From: Azolla caroliniana
Lineage: Eukaryota; Polypodiophyta
DNA length: 64,000 nt
Direction: 5' to 3'
Assembly: GCA_043228905.1 (NCBI GenBank)
Contig: JBHGNT010000022.1
Location: 2,790,001-2,854,000, forward strand
Under the pieces are notes generated by a model. That model was not told where the DNA came from. It ran no database searches and saw nothing but the letters and a program-made list of their open reading frames with translations. Below are positions 43,751 through 53,314 of the stretch, one piece after another (within the stretch, counting starts at the first letter, position 1; every line of letters starts with the position of its first letter). The position numbers and the translations under genes are program-made.

Positions 43751-45868
43751 CTCTCGGTTATCGGAACCGAGGGAGTCGCGGTTACGCTCGTGGTTCGGCC
43801 TAACCGTCAAAAACTGGACCGAATGGCGCCCGTCCTGGCTCTTGACCCGCGCATAGGCCGAACCGTTGTCCAGCACCTTGGTCTCCATTCGAGCCGCCGT
43901 GATGTACGGCTCTCCCAGTATGACGGGGTGCGATGACGACTCCTGCACGAAGAAGTGCTGGTCTATCTCGACATCGCCGATCTTGACCCGTACATTCGGG
44001 CAGGCCCCGTGAAGTTCCTCGGTGGCGCGCGTCGCCGCCCTTATCTTCCACCCGTGCTTGGTGTTGATCGGCCATTTGCCCTTCTTATAGAAGTCCATGG
44101 ACATCAGGTTGATTTCCGATCCGTGGTCCACCAAAGCTACTACCGGTTCCTGGACATCGCCGATCTTTACCGGGGTTTCCGTGGTCGCTCGGGCCCAGTG
44201 TGGCCGCGAATAGTGGCTCTCCGCCCACTCGTCTTTCAGCGCCATGTCGTCCAGGTGCGTCGTCCGCACCTCTACCGGTCTTTCCGGTTCTGTCTCCGTT
44301 GACAGCCTCTTCCGTTTCACCAAGTCCACGATGGAGTCGTGGAACTCCTTCTTGGCGATTCCCAGCACCTCCCGTAGCGACAACTCCACCTTGCTGTCGA
44401 GGATCCGTTCCTCCAGGACCTTTCGTAAGTCCGTGGTTCTTTCTATCTCCGTCCCCAGACGGTACCCGCCCTTCTGGGGTTTATCTTGCGTACCGGCCCC
44501 GCCGGCTTCGTCCCGTCGTGGCCCGGACCGGGTCTCGTATCGTTGTGAGGGCCCGGTCGTCCCGGGTTTCCCCACCCGCTTCTCTTCTACCAGAGCCTCG
44601 TAGTTCCGGCAAGCGGCTTCCACGAAGCCCGTCTTTTCCTCGACCGGGTCGCTCCACCCGGTCATCTCCCGTACCCGTTTCTCCGCACGGTCCGATTCCT
44701 CCCTTTTAAGCCCTGCACCGGCAAGGCCTCCCAGCATCGTCGGCCAGAATCCGGCTTTGCTTTCCTTTCGGGCCTCGCCGCCCCCGACTCGAATACCGGC
44801 CGACGCCGAGTAGTGGACGGTTTCCGCATGTCGGGCCGCCGCCTCTTCCATCAACCTCTTCATTCCGCCTCGCCCGTCGTTTCGGTTTAGGGCCCTTCTC
44901 GTGTCGTTGGCGTGAACCCGGCCTTCCCATAGGTACACCACCCGGTTCCTCAGCGCCTCTGCGAAATCGCCGCAGTCTTTTCGGATGTGGCCGACCCCGT
45001 CGCACCACATGCACCTGTTCCCTGCCGCCGGCCGTCGGTCACGAGCAGGTCCTCCGTCTTCTCTGCGGGCCTGTGCGATTTGGAGGTCTTTTATCGCCCT
45101 CGTCAGTTCCTCCAACGCAGCTCCTCCAGTCGAGCCTCTGATCACGCCGGTCGGAGCTGAACCGGATTCCAGCCACTCCCGAGTCTCTTCCCTTCGCACC
45201 TGTGGCGCTGGTTCGAGCTTCCTTGCTGCGACCGAGCCCGACCCGGTCGCCCCGTTATCCGCCCATTCTCGCCGTTTGTCGAAACGGCCACAGACCTTCC
45301 TGACAGCCGCCCAGTCGGTAGTGAGCCCGTCTTCGGTTTCCAGCAAGAGGCCCACTTGCTCCCGATCCCGCTCGTCGACCGACTTGACAAACAGCAAGAC
45401 CCGGCTCGTGTCCAGGATGGTTCGGTCGAGCGCCGAAAGGCGCGCAAAGTTTTCCTCGAACTCCCGGAGGAGTGCCGACGCGTTTCTTCCCTTCCCCGGG
45501 GACTCCACCCATTCCATGAACCTTCGCTTCGAAAGCCGGAGCGCGTCGTCCAGCCCGTATTTCTCTAGGAGCCGACCTTCGAACTCCTCCCAGGTACGGC
45601 TCTCCGCCCGCACCTCGAGCACCTCCGCATGGATGCTCGGCATTGCCACTCGGGGAAAACCGGCAAGACGCCTTTCTTCCGGAATGTCCCGCATCAACAT
45701 TTCTGCACCGTAGGACGCCAGATACTTCGTGGCATCCCTCCCATCGAACCGGCCGATCGTGCCGACGACCGCCTCAATAGCTCTGTCGAGGGCACCGGTA
45801 CCCTCGCGCGCGTTTACGATCCGATCCACGGCCGAAGCCATGGCCTCTGCGAGATCCGACCCCCTCAT
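43742..45868 (-). CDS. Element B Gag-protease
   Basis: Gag packages the element RNA; the protease matures Gag and Pol. The frame is open from 45895, but that first codon is GTG within the primer-binding region, so the ATG at 45868 (MRGSDLAEAM) is preferred, giving about 708 aa. A gag core with TWEEFEGRLLEKYGLDDALR is followed by the zinc knuckle CMWCDGVGHIRKDC (C-x2-C-x4-H-x4-C), a coiled stretch KVLEERILDSKVELSL and a retropepsin-like domain with VVALVDHGSEINLMS and VILGEPYITAARM. The active-site triplet is DHG rather than DSG/DTG, as in element E, so it seems typical of the lineage rather than a defect. Confidence 0.92.
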   Translation of the reverse strand: MRGSDLAEAMASAVDRIVNAREGTGALDRAIEAVVGTIGRFDGRDATKYLASYGAEMLMRDIPEERRLAGFPRVAMPSIHAEVLEVRAESRTWEEFEGRLLEKYGLDDALRLSKRRFMEWVESPGKGRNASALLREFEENFARLSALDRTILDTSRVLLFVKSVDERDREQVGLLLETEDGLTTDWAAVRKVCGRFDKRREWADNGATGSGSVAARKLEPAPQVRREETREWLESGSAPTGVIRGSTGGAALEELTRAIKDLQIAQARREDGGPARDRRPAAGNRCMWCDGVGHIRKDCGDFAEALRNRVVYLWEGRVHANDTRRALNRNDGRGGMKRLMEEAAARHAETVHYSASAGIRVGGGEARKESKAGFWPTMLGGLAGAGLKREESDRAEKRVREMTGWSDPVEEKTGFVEAACRNYEALVEEKRVGKPGTTGPSQRYETRSGPRRDEAGGAGTQDKPQKGGYRLGTEIERTTDLRKVLEERILDSKVELSLREVLGIAKKEFHDSIVDLVKRKRLSTETEPERPVEVRTTHLDDMALKDEWAESHYSRPHWARATTETPVKIGDVQEPVVALVDHGSEINLMSMDFYKKGKWPINTKHGWKIRAATRATEELHGACPNVRVKIGDVEIDQHFFVQESSSHPVILGEPYITAARMETKVLDNGSAYARVKSQDGRHSVQFLTVRPNHERNRDSLGSDNREDF

Positions 45869-45894
45869 CTTCTGCTCTTCTGCCGCCTCTTTCA

Positions 45895-45911
45895 CGTCGG
45901 GTTCACCAAGA
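45895..45911 (-). promoter_or_regulatory. Primer-binding site of element B
   Basis: Directly after the 5' LTR the element strand reads TCTTGGTGAACCCGACG. TGGTGAACCCGACG has the TGG start expected of a complement to a tRNA 3' end (CCA). I could not name the tRNA. Confidence 0.6.
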
Positions 45912-46628
45912 TGTCGGGGTTGCTACGCCCTTGCGTGTAGAAAGGAGGAGGGACCACGGGGGTCTTGAACCGAAGAACAAGAGAGAGAGAGATAAGAGAG
46001 AGAGACCCCGATTACACAGAACCGAAGTTCCGATTGCGCAGAACCGACGATTACACAGGGACACGGCCCAACAAACAGAGAACACAAATAAACGCCGACG
46101 CAGATGGACGCAACAACGAAAGATATGTACTTATGAATGCAAGAAAATAACAGACTAAAGTACTACAACCCTCAGTGGGGCACGAAATAGATACTAACGA
46201 AAACGAACAGGGCGGCGAACAGATGCCGACCCCTGTATGTCGCGACGCACAGAAAGGGGAAACAGGTCGGAGGTGCTGCAGGACGCACTCGGGCGTTCCA
46301 CGGAACAGCGCAAGCCTCCTCGAAACCTGCACAGGTACGCGATGGAGCAGAAGACAGAGAGAGCGGGAGAGAGAGAGAAGCTCCGAAATCGGTTCGGCAG
46401 CACTTCGTCCTCTCCGCGGGAGATGTCCGACTTCTATTCTTCCTCTTCCTTTTATAGCCCGTCAAGAGGCCGTTTGGCATTAACTGCATACCAACCGAAT
46501 CTGCCCACCTAGGATCCTCGTATGTACCTACTTCGTCCTTAGGTACTTCTTGGCGCGCGTGTGTGTGTAGAGCCGTTTCCCACGCCTTGTTCCTCCGATT
46601 CCTCTTGTGGGCGGTTTTCTTCACGACA
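45912..46628 (-). repeat. 5' LTR of element B
   Basis: A 717-bp copy that I cannot tell apart from 39465-40181. The TATAAAAGG box is at 46456-46448 on the element strand and should drive transcription of the full element. Confidence 0.95.
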
Positions 46629-49100
46629 ACGCGCTCTATCTTGAGCTGTTTTTATATTATCTCGTGTAATATGCAACATATCTTGCATATCCTGAAGAAA
46701 GTTTTGCGTACTTCGCAACTCATCATGATGTATATTAACATCAATCGGGGCTCGTGGCTGAAAACCATACGTAAACATAAAAGGACTCTAAAGAATTAGG
46801 TATGATTCTTGTGTAGCGGAAGAGATGTGTGTTATGTGTATGTGTGAGAGGAATTAGAGGAGAGATGAGAGAACACAAGATAGGTAGAAAAAGGAATACT
46901 CAAGAAGAAGGTGTATATTTCACAAGTAGAATAAGAATTACAAAATGTAGTATAATAAGGAGTCACAACTGACTTAGTATGAAGTATGAGGAGGGTGCTT
47001 TATATAGAGTCACCCTCTCTCTTCATTAACTTACAACAACCACTCTCTCTCTTGGGGAATGTGAAGACTCATAGTGATGGGGAATATGTAACTCATTAGT
47101 TATGTGTCATAGAATATGATTCTATGACACATAGTTAATGTGTAGAGAGTAGTGGTGTGATTCTTGACCTTTGCGTAATCATAGATTCTCAAAAGGTGTG
47201 TTCACATGCTGTGCTATGTTGAGCTTGATTCTCAACAAGGACTATATCCCGTCGACGTATGCTTGGAGCTGTTATAAGCAAACTCCAAAATTGGGAGATA
47301 ACGTTCCCATTTTGTTGGTTTTGCACCAACATATGCTCGAAGCATGTCCTCAATAATTTGATTTACTCGTTCTGTCTGTCCATAGGATTGAGGATGATCC
47401 GTGGAGCTCATGCTCAACATAGTTTCTAACTTCTTAAAGACTTGCATCTAGACGTCGCTAGTAAACTTTGGATCTCGATCACTCACAATATCCATCGGTA
47501 ACCCATAAAAACGAAGTAACTTGTCAACGAATTGGTAACCCAATTCAGGAGTTGTTACTGTGGTTTTAGTAGCAATAAACCTGACCATTTTAGTTAGTCT
47601 ATCAACCACTACCTAGATGGCATCATGGCCTTTTTGGGTGCGAGGAAGGCTAACAATAAAATCTATGGATATACTTTCTCACTTATTATTGGGAATGTCC
47701 AAGGGATGTAAAAGTCCCGTGGCTTTAAGTCGCTCGTCGTTGTTAACCTGACATTGGTGACATTTAGTCACATAGCTATGTATTCAGGACGCATCTTAGG
47801 CCAATAGAATTGAGTGGAGATGAGAATGAGTGTACGATGTATTCCAGGGTGCCCTGTTGAGGGTGCATCATGGCATTAAAAAAGAATTCTCTTTTTGACC
47901 TCATGCAAATCTGGAACATAGACCTTCCCATTACGGTAGCGCAGACCGTTAGCAATGTGGAAGGATTCCTTCGAGGATGTGGTGGTGTCTGTTCCAAACT
48001 CAACTCTTGCCCATTATTTCACAAAATAAGTTCCATTAGGATACTTTCCTTGAAGGTGATCATAAAGATATGATGTTATTTCAATGAAGCTAAGCATGTT
48101 AACTTCACGTATGCGACTTAGTGCATCAACAACAATGTTCATGGAACCTTTACGATATCGTATGGAAAAATCAAAGTCCTAGATGAGATCAACCCATCGT
48201 GCCTTACGACCTTTCAGGTCTTGTTGATCACAAAAATATTTGAAGGTCTCGTGGTCCGTAGTTACCACAAAACTATTTCCATAAAGATAATGACGCCATG
48301 TTTTGAGCGCATGTATAACTGCAAATAATTGCTTTTCTTGAACGGTATACCGACATTGAGCAGAATCAACTTTCTTACTCTCGAATGCTGTTGGTTTACC
48401 ATCTTGATATAAGACAACACCTATAGCATAATTGCTTGCATCGGTTTCAACCTCAAAAGGTTTTGAAGGATCAGGTAAATTTCAACTCCTCGTTTGGTTA
48501 TGAGATGTCCAAGATAAGTAATTGATTTCTTGAAGAACTCGCATTTTGAGATCTTCGCGTAGAATTGCTTGTCACGCAATGTTTGTAAAACAACGCAGAC
48601 ATGTTTAACATGTTCTTCTAATGTATGACTATAAAGTAAAATATCATCCACGAAAATAACGACAAATTTTGCAAGTTGTTCTTGGAAAATATCATTCATT
48701 TCTTGTTGAAATGTGGCCAGAGCATTGGTCTAACCAAAAGGCATAACCAAAAACTCATAATGGCCATAGCACGTACAAAATGCCATTTTAGGAACATCAT
48801 CCTCACTTATACGAATTTGATGGTAGCCTGTACGGAGATCAAGTTTCGTAAAATACCGAGCTCCCTAGAGACGGTCAATTAGATTGTCAGCCTGAGGCAA
48901 TGGATATGAATTCTTAATCTTCACTTTATTCAAGCGTCAGTAATTAATACACATACACCATATGCCCTCTTTCTTTTTTACCAAGAGAACATGTGCACCC
49001 CATGCAGATTTACTATAATGTATATAACCCATTCATAAATAGTCCTTGAGTTGCTTAGATACCTCATCCTCTTCGGATCGACTTAAGCGATAAGGAGGTA
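46629..49100 (-). pseudogene. Element A RT, RNase H and integrase remains
   Basis: Read from 49100 down: RT with FQQEMNDIFQEQL and the catalytic FVDDILLYS (about 48650), RNase H with DASNYAIGVVLYQDGKPTAF and VVTTDHETFKYF (about 48420-48200), then integrase ending with DHPQSYGQTERVNQIIEDML and YLPILEFAYNSSKHTSTGYS (about 47400-47240). Stops such as the one before TNALATF break the frame. The solo LTR at 46787-47237 interrupts the integrase, which resumes at 46786 and is cut again by B at 46629. Confidence 0.87.
46787..47237 (-). mobile_element. Solo copia LTR in element A (H family)
   Basis: On the minus strand the 451-bp unit begins TGTTGAGAATCAA, like the LTR of element H (60105), and ends CCTAATTCTTTAGA. 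AGGAC flanks it at 46782-46786 and 47238-47242. An inverted repeat GTGTCATAGAAT/ATTCTATGACAC lies inside (about 47105-47133). No internal sequence remains. Confidence 0.85.
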
Positions 49101-49142
49101 TACTTATTGGTGCAACGCAAGGTACAATATCTATACGATGGT

Positions 49143-49690
49143 CTATATTACGTTTAGGAGGTACCCATGTGGTAGTTCACTTAGAAAAAAATCATGAAAA
49201 TCATTTAAGATTTTATTGAGTTGTTGTTCAAAATATGTCAATTGACCCGAGACGTTATCAATATTATAAATGTAAATGTTCGGATCAAGTACACAATAAA
49301 ATAAAGAAGAACAAGACAACTCAGATATTGATGGAGAGGAAACAATCGAAAGGGATTGTTTATTTACACATTGAATAAAATGAGTACAATCGTTTAGTAC
49401 AAAGGAAATGGAATGACAAACCCAATCAATAGACAAAGAAGAGTTTTTATTATAAAACCAGGGATAACCTAGTATTACATCAGTGTCACGTTGTAAAGTA
49501 ATGACACGTGCCTCGAGAGCACTTTGAGATTGCCGAAGTTCGGACATTTGATGAGTGGTTTAACTAAGGAAATTTTGTATTTGTAAGAAATACGACTCAA
49601 TGGAGATTGCTCCAAGAGGATCTCCTTGAGTTCCTTCCCCTTGAGCGGATGACATCGGGTCATTATTCTGAGCCATTGAACGATTATTTC
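49143..49690 (-). pseudogene. Element A gag N-terminus fused to protease remnant
   Basis: On the minus strand an open frame starts near 49680 with MAQNNDPMSSAQGEGTQGDP and SYFLQIQNFLS, then TTHQMSELRQSQSALEAR, a typical gag N-terminus. It jumps straight to DVILGYPWFYNKNSSLSIDW, the end of a retropepsin domain. Most of gag, the zinc knuckle and the protease active site are missing, so an internal deletion probably joined the two parts near 49495. Confidence 0.7.
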
Positions 49691-49699
49691 TGGCAAAGA

Positions 49700-50250
49700 A
49701 ATAGGATAAGGTCAGACAAATAGTCATAACATCAAGTCGTGATGTAAACATATCATGGGCCAACATTAATCAATATCATGATCTCATGTCAATACCCCTC
49801 TAGACGTATGAGATGAGGTTCAAGATCAGGTTATTATGGTAATACAAAGGTGTTTTAAAAACCATGGGGGTGACAAATGAATGTCTTTCCCTGATCTCTA
49901 TATCGATTTTTTTCATGGCGGCTCCCCGAGGTTCAACCATGTATGTTCGCGTCATGAATAGTTTATACACGAAAAAAATGTTAATAATAAACTATGTTTC
50001 TGTGCTCACGTATGTGGTTTCGACTCTTTAAGTCCTATTACGAGGACCCCGAAGTGCACTTAGACCTAAAGTCTAAACATGTATTATAGTCATATGTATC
50101 AACAATGTTTTTTTACCATAAAATATATGCTCCATTGGTATTAATAAAAGGCCCGGAGGCAGTATACAAATAGTACATAATATTGTTTCATCTCCACAAA
50201 TATATATTATCAAAAAACAAAACCAAATATAAGCTTTGGCATTTATCAAG
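49700..50250. other. Element A leader, no gene seen
   Basis: Non-coding sequence between the gag fragment and the transporter-like fragment. No known motif is found. Confidence 0.4.
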
Positions 50251-51180
50251 ATACTGCTAATTATAATCCATGAATATAACTCTCAACCTTGTCACTAACA
50301 CCTTTACTAGGTAGAAGACCACATTTAAAAACGAAAACAATCTCCAACCTAGTTGTCCACCCTGGCTGGTAGTTTGAAAACTTCTTGTTCGCCTTTTGTT
50401 TCGTATGTACTGAAGACCATAACCAACATATAAACAACATCCACGAGTATCCAGCTTTTTCGATGGTTCAATCCCAGAAAGACCAACATCTTTGAAGGAG
50501 AGGGTGACCATGTCACCAAATGAACCACATAATAACACCTCCTCAGAAAACTTGTCTTTTACATGATATTCCATGTCCTCTATCTTCCCAATCATATATG
50601 TCAGGTCAGGATGTGTACTTCATGTTCGCCTTTTGTTTCAAATGTACTGAAGACCATACCCCACATATAAACAACATCTACGAATATCTAGCATTTTCGA
50701 TGGTTCAATCACACAAAGACCAACATCTTTGAAGGAGAGCAGGTGACAATGTCACCAAATGAGCCACATAATAACACCTCCTCAGAAAACTTGTCTTTCA
50801 CATGATATTCCATGTCCTCTGTCTTCCCAATCATATATGTGAGGTCTGGATCTGGAAGAAGATTCACAATCCCAACATAAACACTTGCGAACAAATCAGA
50901 ACTGATTCCAGCATTTCTGAATACTGTTGGGGAGAAATAAAACACAACATTGATTCCAGAGAGTTGTTGCAAAACAAACATGGTTGCTCCAATTGACCAT
51001 TTCGGGCTCTTAGAACAGAACTCCATCCCAACTAAGAGCACTGCAGCAGGCTAGATGGATATCCAAAATCAATTCCTCCAACAGCCAGGAACAGTTTGTA
51101 CTGGAAGCCCAATTACCAGGGCACAAAGTATTCCAATGCATGTAGCAATCTAGCAGAGACTACCGTTAGAGACTACCATA
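50250..51180 (-). pseudogene. Fragment of a plastid glucose transporter gene
   Basis: On the minus strand, from 51180 down: CIGILCALVIGLPVQTVPG, then LLVGMEFCSKSPKW joined directly to SIGATMFVLQQLSGINVVFY and NAGISSDLFASVYVGIVNLL. This matches plant plastidic sugar transporters of the major facilitator family. In intact proteins a cytosolic loop of several dozen residues separates ESPxW from the FALQQLSGIN segment; here it is absent and no intron interrupts the join. Stops and the lack of the other membrane segments make it a pseudogene. The downstream part (50257-50860) holds two copies of a segment of about 230 bp whose reading DKFSEEVLLCGSFGD may be a worn continuation. It lies in the 5' leader of element A, next to the LINE and in the same orientation. 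Confidence 0.75.
50388..50850. repeat. Direct duplication of about 230 bp
   Basis: Units start at about 50388 and 50625 and are alike but for scattered substitutions and small indels. Both include the minus-strand reading GKxEDMEYHVKDKFSEEV. The second unit joins the transporter-like fragment. Confidence 0.85.
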
Positions 51181-51355
51181 CGTTCCATTCCTGTACCTAC
51201 TCATAATATTCTGCATCACCCCCCACACCGTCTTCTCTCATCCTTATCCCTCAAAACAATTTTGCTTCTTAAGTCCACATCAACCATCTCGTCGATTACC
51301 ACCAAATTCCTATATACATAATAACAAAGTGATTATAAAATGTTTCCTCATCCCC

Positions 51356-53314
51356 TCATATATTTGCTTCAACCCCCACACCATCGTCACTCATCCTCTC
51401 ATTTGGGAAACCCATCCTAACCAATGTTCCCTCCATAAAATCCCAGTCCACTTTGTCATAAGCCTTTTCAAACTCTAGAAATAACACCACTAAGTCTTGG
51501 TCACGCAATTCCGCAAAGGCAACCATTTTCCAAAAGAGAATAATGTTATAAAAAATACTTCTCTCTTGTATGAAACCAGTCTGAGAATCATGAATCAGTT
51601 CCGACAGATAAGGCTGTAGCCTTCTAGCTAACGTTTTTGCTAATATTTTATAAATAACATTCAACAAGGTAATTGGTCTCCAATGTTGAAGTTCTTCTAA
51701 TTGTCCACTTGATTTAGGGATCATATAAATTAAACCCTCCTTCCATTCTTGTGGCATATTTCCCGAATCTAATATCTTTTGGTAGGCTTTGGTCAATCCA
51801 TCACCTATCAAATCCCAATATTGGATATACCAATGGACTCCCAACCCATCCAAGCCAAGACAAACATATTTAGTTAGGGCTTTAGTAGCTTTAAAAACCT
51901 CTTGGGAATTTAGCGGTTGTAAAAGACAATCTATCAGTTGTCCAGATACCCTATTCTGAATCTTTGACCATATGATGTCCCTTTTAATCAAATCATCCTT
52001 AGAAAATGATCTGGATTTCAACAAAGTCTCATAATAATCTGAGGGTATTTCCCTCATCTGACTAGAATCCGTGGTATAAGAGCCGTCCTAACATTTTAAC
52101 CAAGAAATCCTAACAGTTGTCTTATGATGATTATGCACTACAAAAAACAATTTATTTACTTTATCTCCCGATTCTGCCCATGAAGACGATATATTATGAT
52201 AATTAAAATCCGCTGAAATCTTTTGTAATTCCAATATCTGGTTCCCTACTTGTATCACACGGGAATTTATATACCTCGAATATGGTCTTCTCTCTTGTAG
52301 GTGTTGCAAAGATTTCAACCGCCTACGAAGTCTTCCTATTTTAGTACAAGACTCATAAAATACTTGTTTAGCTTTACAATGAAAAAATTGTTGTGTTTCA
52401 CTAAGAGCCTTTTGAACACTAGATAATGCATAATCATATGAATAGTCATATTTGTTCCAAATATTATGCACACTAGGAGCATAATCTTGTCTAAGAAACA
52501 CATGATTCGGAATTCTAAACCTAGAATTTCTATATTGCTCTTGCAAGACTATAACTAACCGAAGTGGTGCATGATCGGAAAAGGAAAAGGAAGGTAAATT
52601 TCCAATTGAACCTCCTTTGTCCCACAAAAATTTATCCGCATAAACTCTATCTAACCTAGACAAATTGGGATGTGATTGTTTTCTATCCCAATGTGAATAA
52701 GCTAAGGAATCTTGCATGCGTTCAAAGGAAGACACATGCCACAAGTCCATTAAACCTAAAGAAAAGATCAACTGTCCACATTCATATAATTCTGAACCAA
52801 ATAATGGTTGAAATGTGCCTCCTAACCTATCACACGCATCCTCCAACATATTAAAGTCACCCGCAATTGCCCAATGTTCAACAACTGGTAACTATGGCAT
52901 TATGCTCTTCCATAATGCCATTCTATCTCTTGCATGATTTGGTGCATATATATTCAACAAACCCCACGTCTTTGAACCGATTTGAAGAATTATATACTGT
53001 CCTCTACCACAAGCCAAAACTCCATAATGCGAGAAAGGAGACCACCAAATATCGCTTATTGCTATGCAAAGAACTGCTTTCAAACTATTATCCCGAGTTG
53101 CAGGCATCCGGAATTGTTTCCACTGGCCTGGTAACAAATTTCCATATTTTTGAATTCTTTGTTCATTTAAATGATGCTTTTGAATAAGCAAAACATCAAT
53201 CCTACCTATCAAACATTTCCTTACCTGACGATGGAAAACACTCCTTACCTTACAACAATGTTTACCTCCTAAACCCCTTACATTCCATGAAATAAGATTT
53301 AACCTATCCATCAT
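51356..53314 (-). pseudogene. LINE ORF2: endonuclease and partial RT
   Basis: The apurinic-type endonuclease starts at 53311 with NLISWNVRGLGG and has WGLLNIYAPN. A further endonuclease/linker part follows with LDRVYADKFLWD and FSDHAPLRLVI. RT then begins with VFKATKALTKYVCLGLDGLG, GLIYMIPKSSGQLEELQHWR and PITLLNVIYKILAKTLARRL and stops after the first catalytic Asp region (FLEFEKAYDKVDWDF). Stops near 52890 and 52080 divide it. Confidence 0.85.

Larger units (their letters stand above)
39465..46628 (-). mobile_element. Intact Ty3/gypsy element B with seemingly identical LTRs
   Basis: A 7164-bp element inserted in the integrase region of A. Both LTRs are 717 bp (39465-40181, 45912-46628) and I see no difference between them. 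ACGC (or AACGC, sharing one A with the LTR end) flanks the element at 39461-39464 and 46629-46632. Gag-pro (about 708 codons) and pol (about 1127 codons plus a short frameshift extension) are uninterrupted, and all RT, RNase H and integrase catalytic residues are present. It is GC-rich compared with its neighbours. Everything points to a very recent, possibly still mobile copy. Confidence 0.96.

Noticed and set aside
50250-51180. A functional glucose transporter gene
   Set aside because: Only a small part of the protein is present, a loop segment is missing, stops occur, and it lies inside retroelement sequence.
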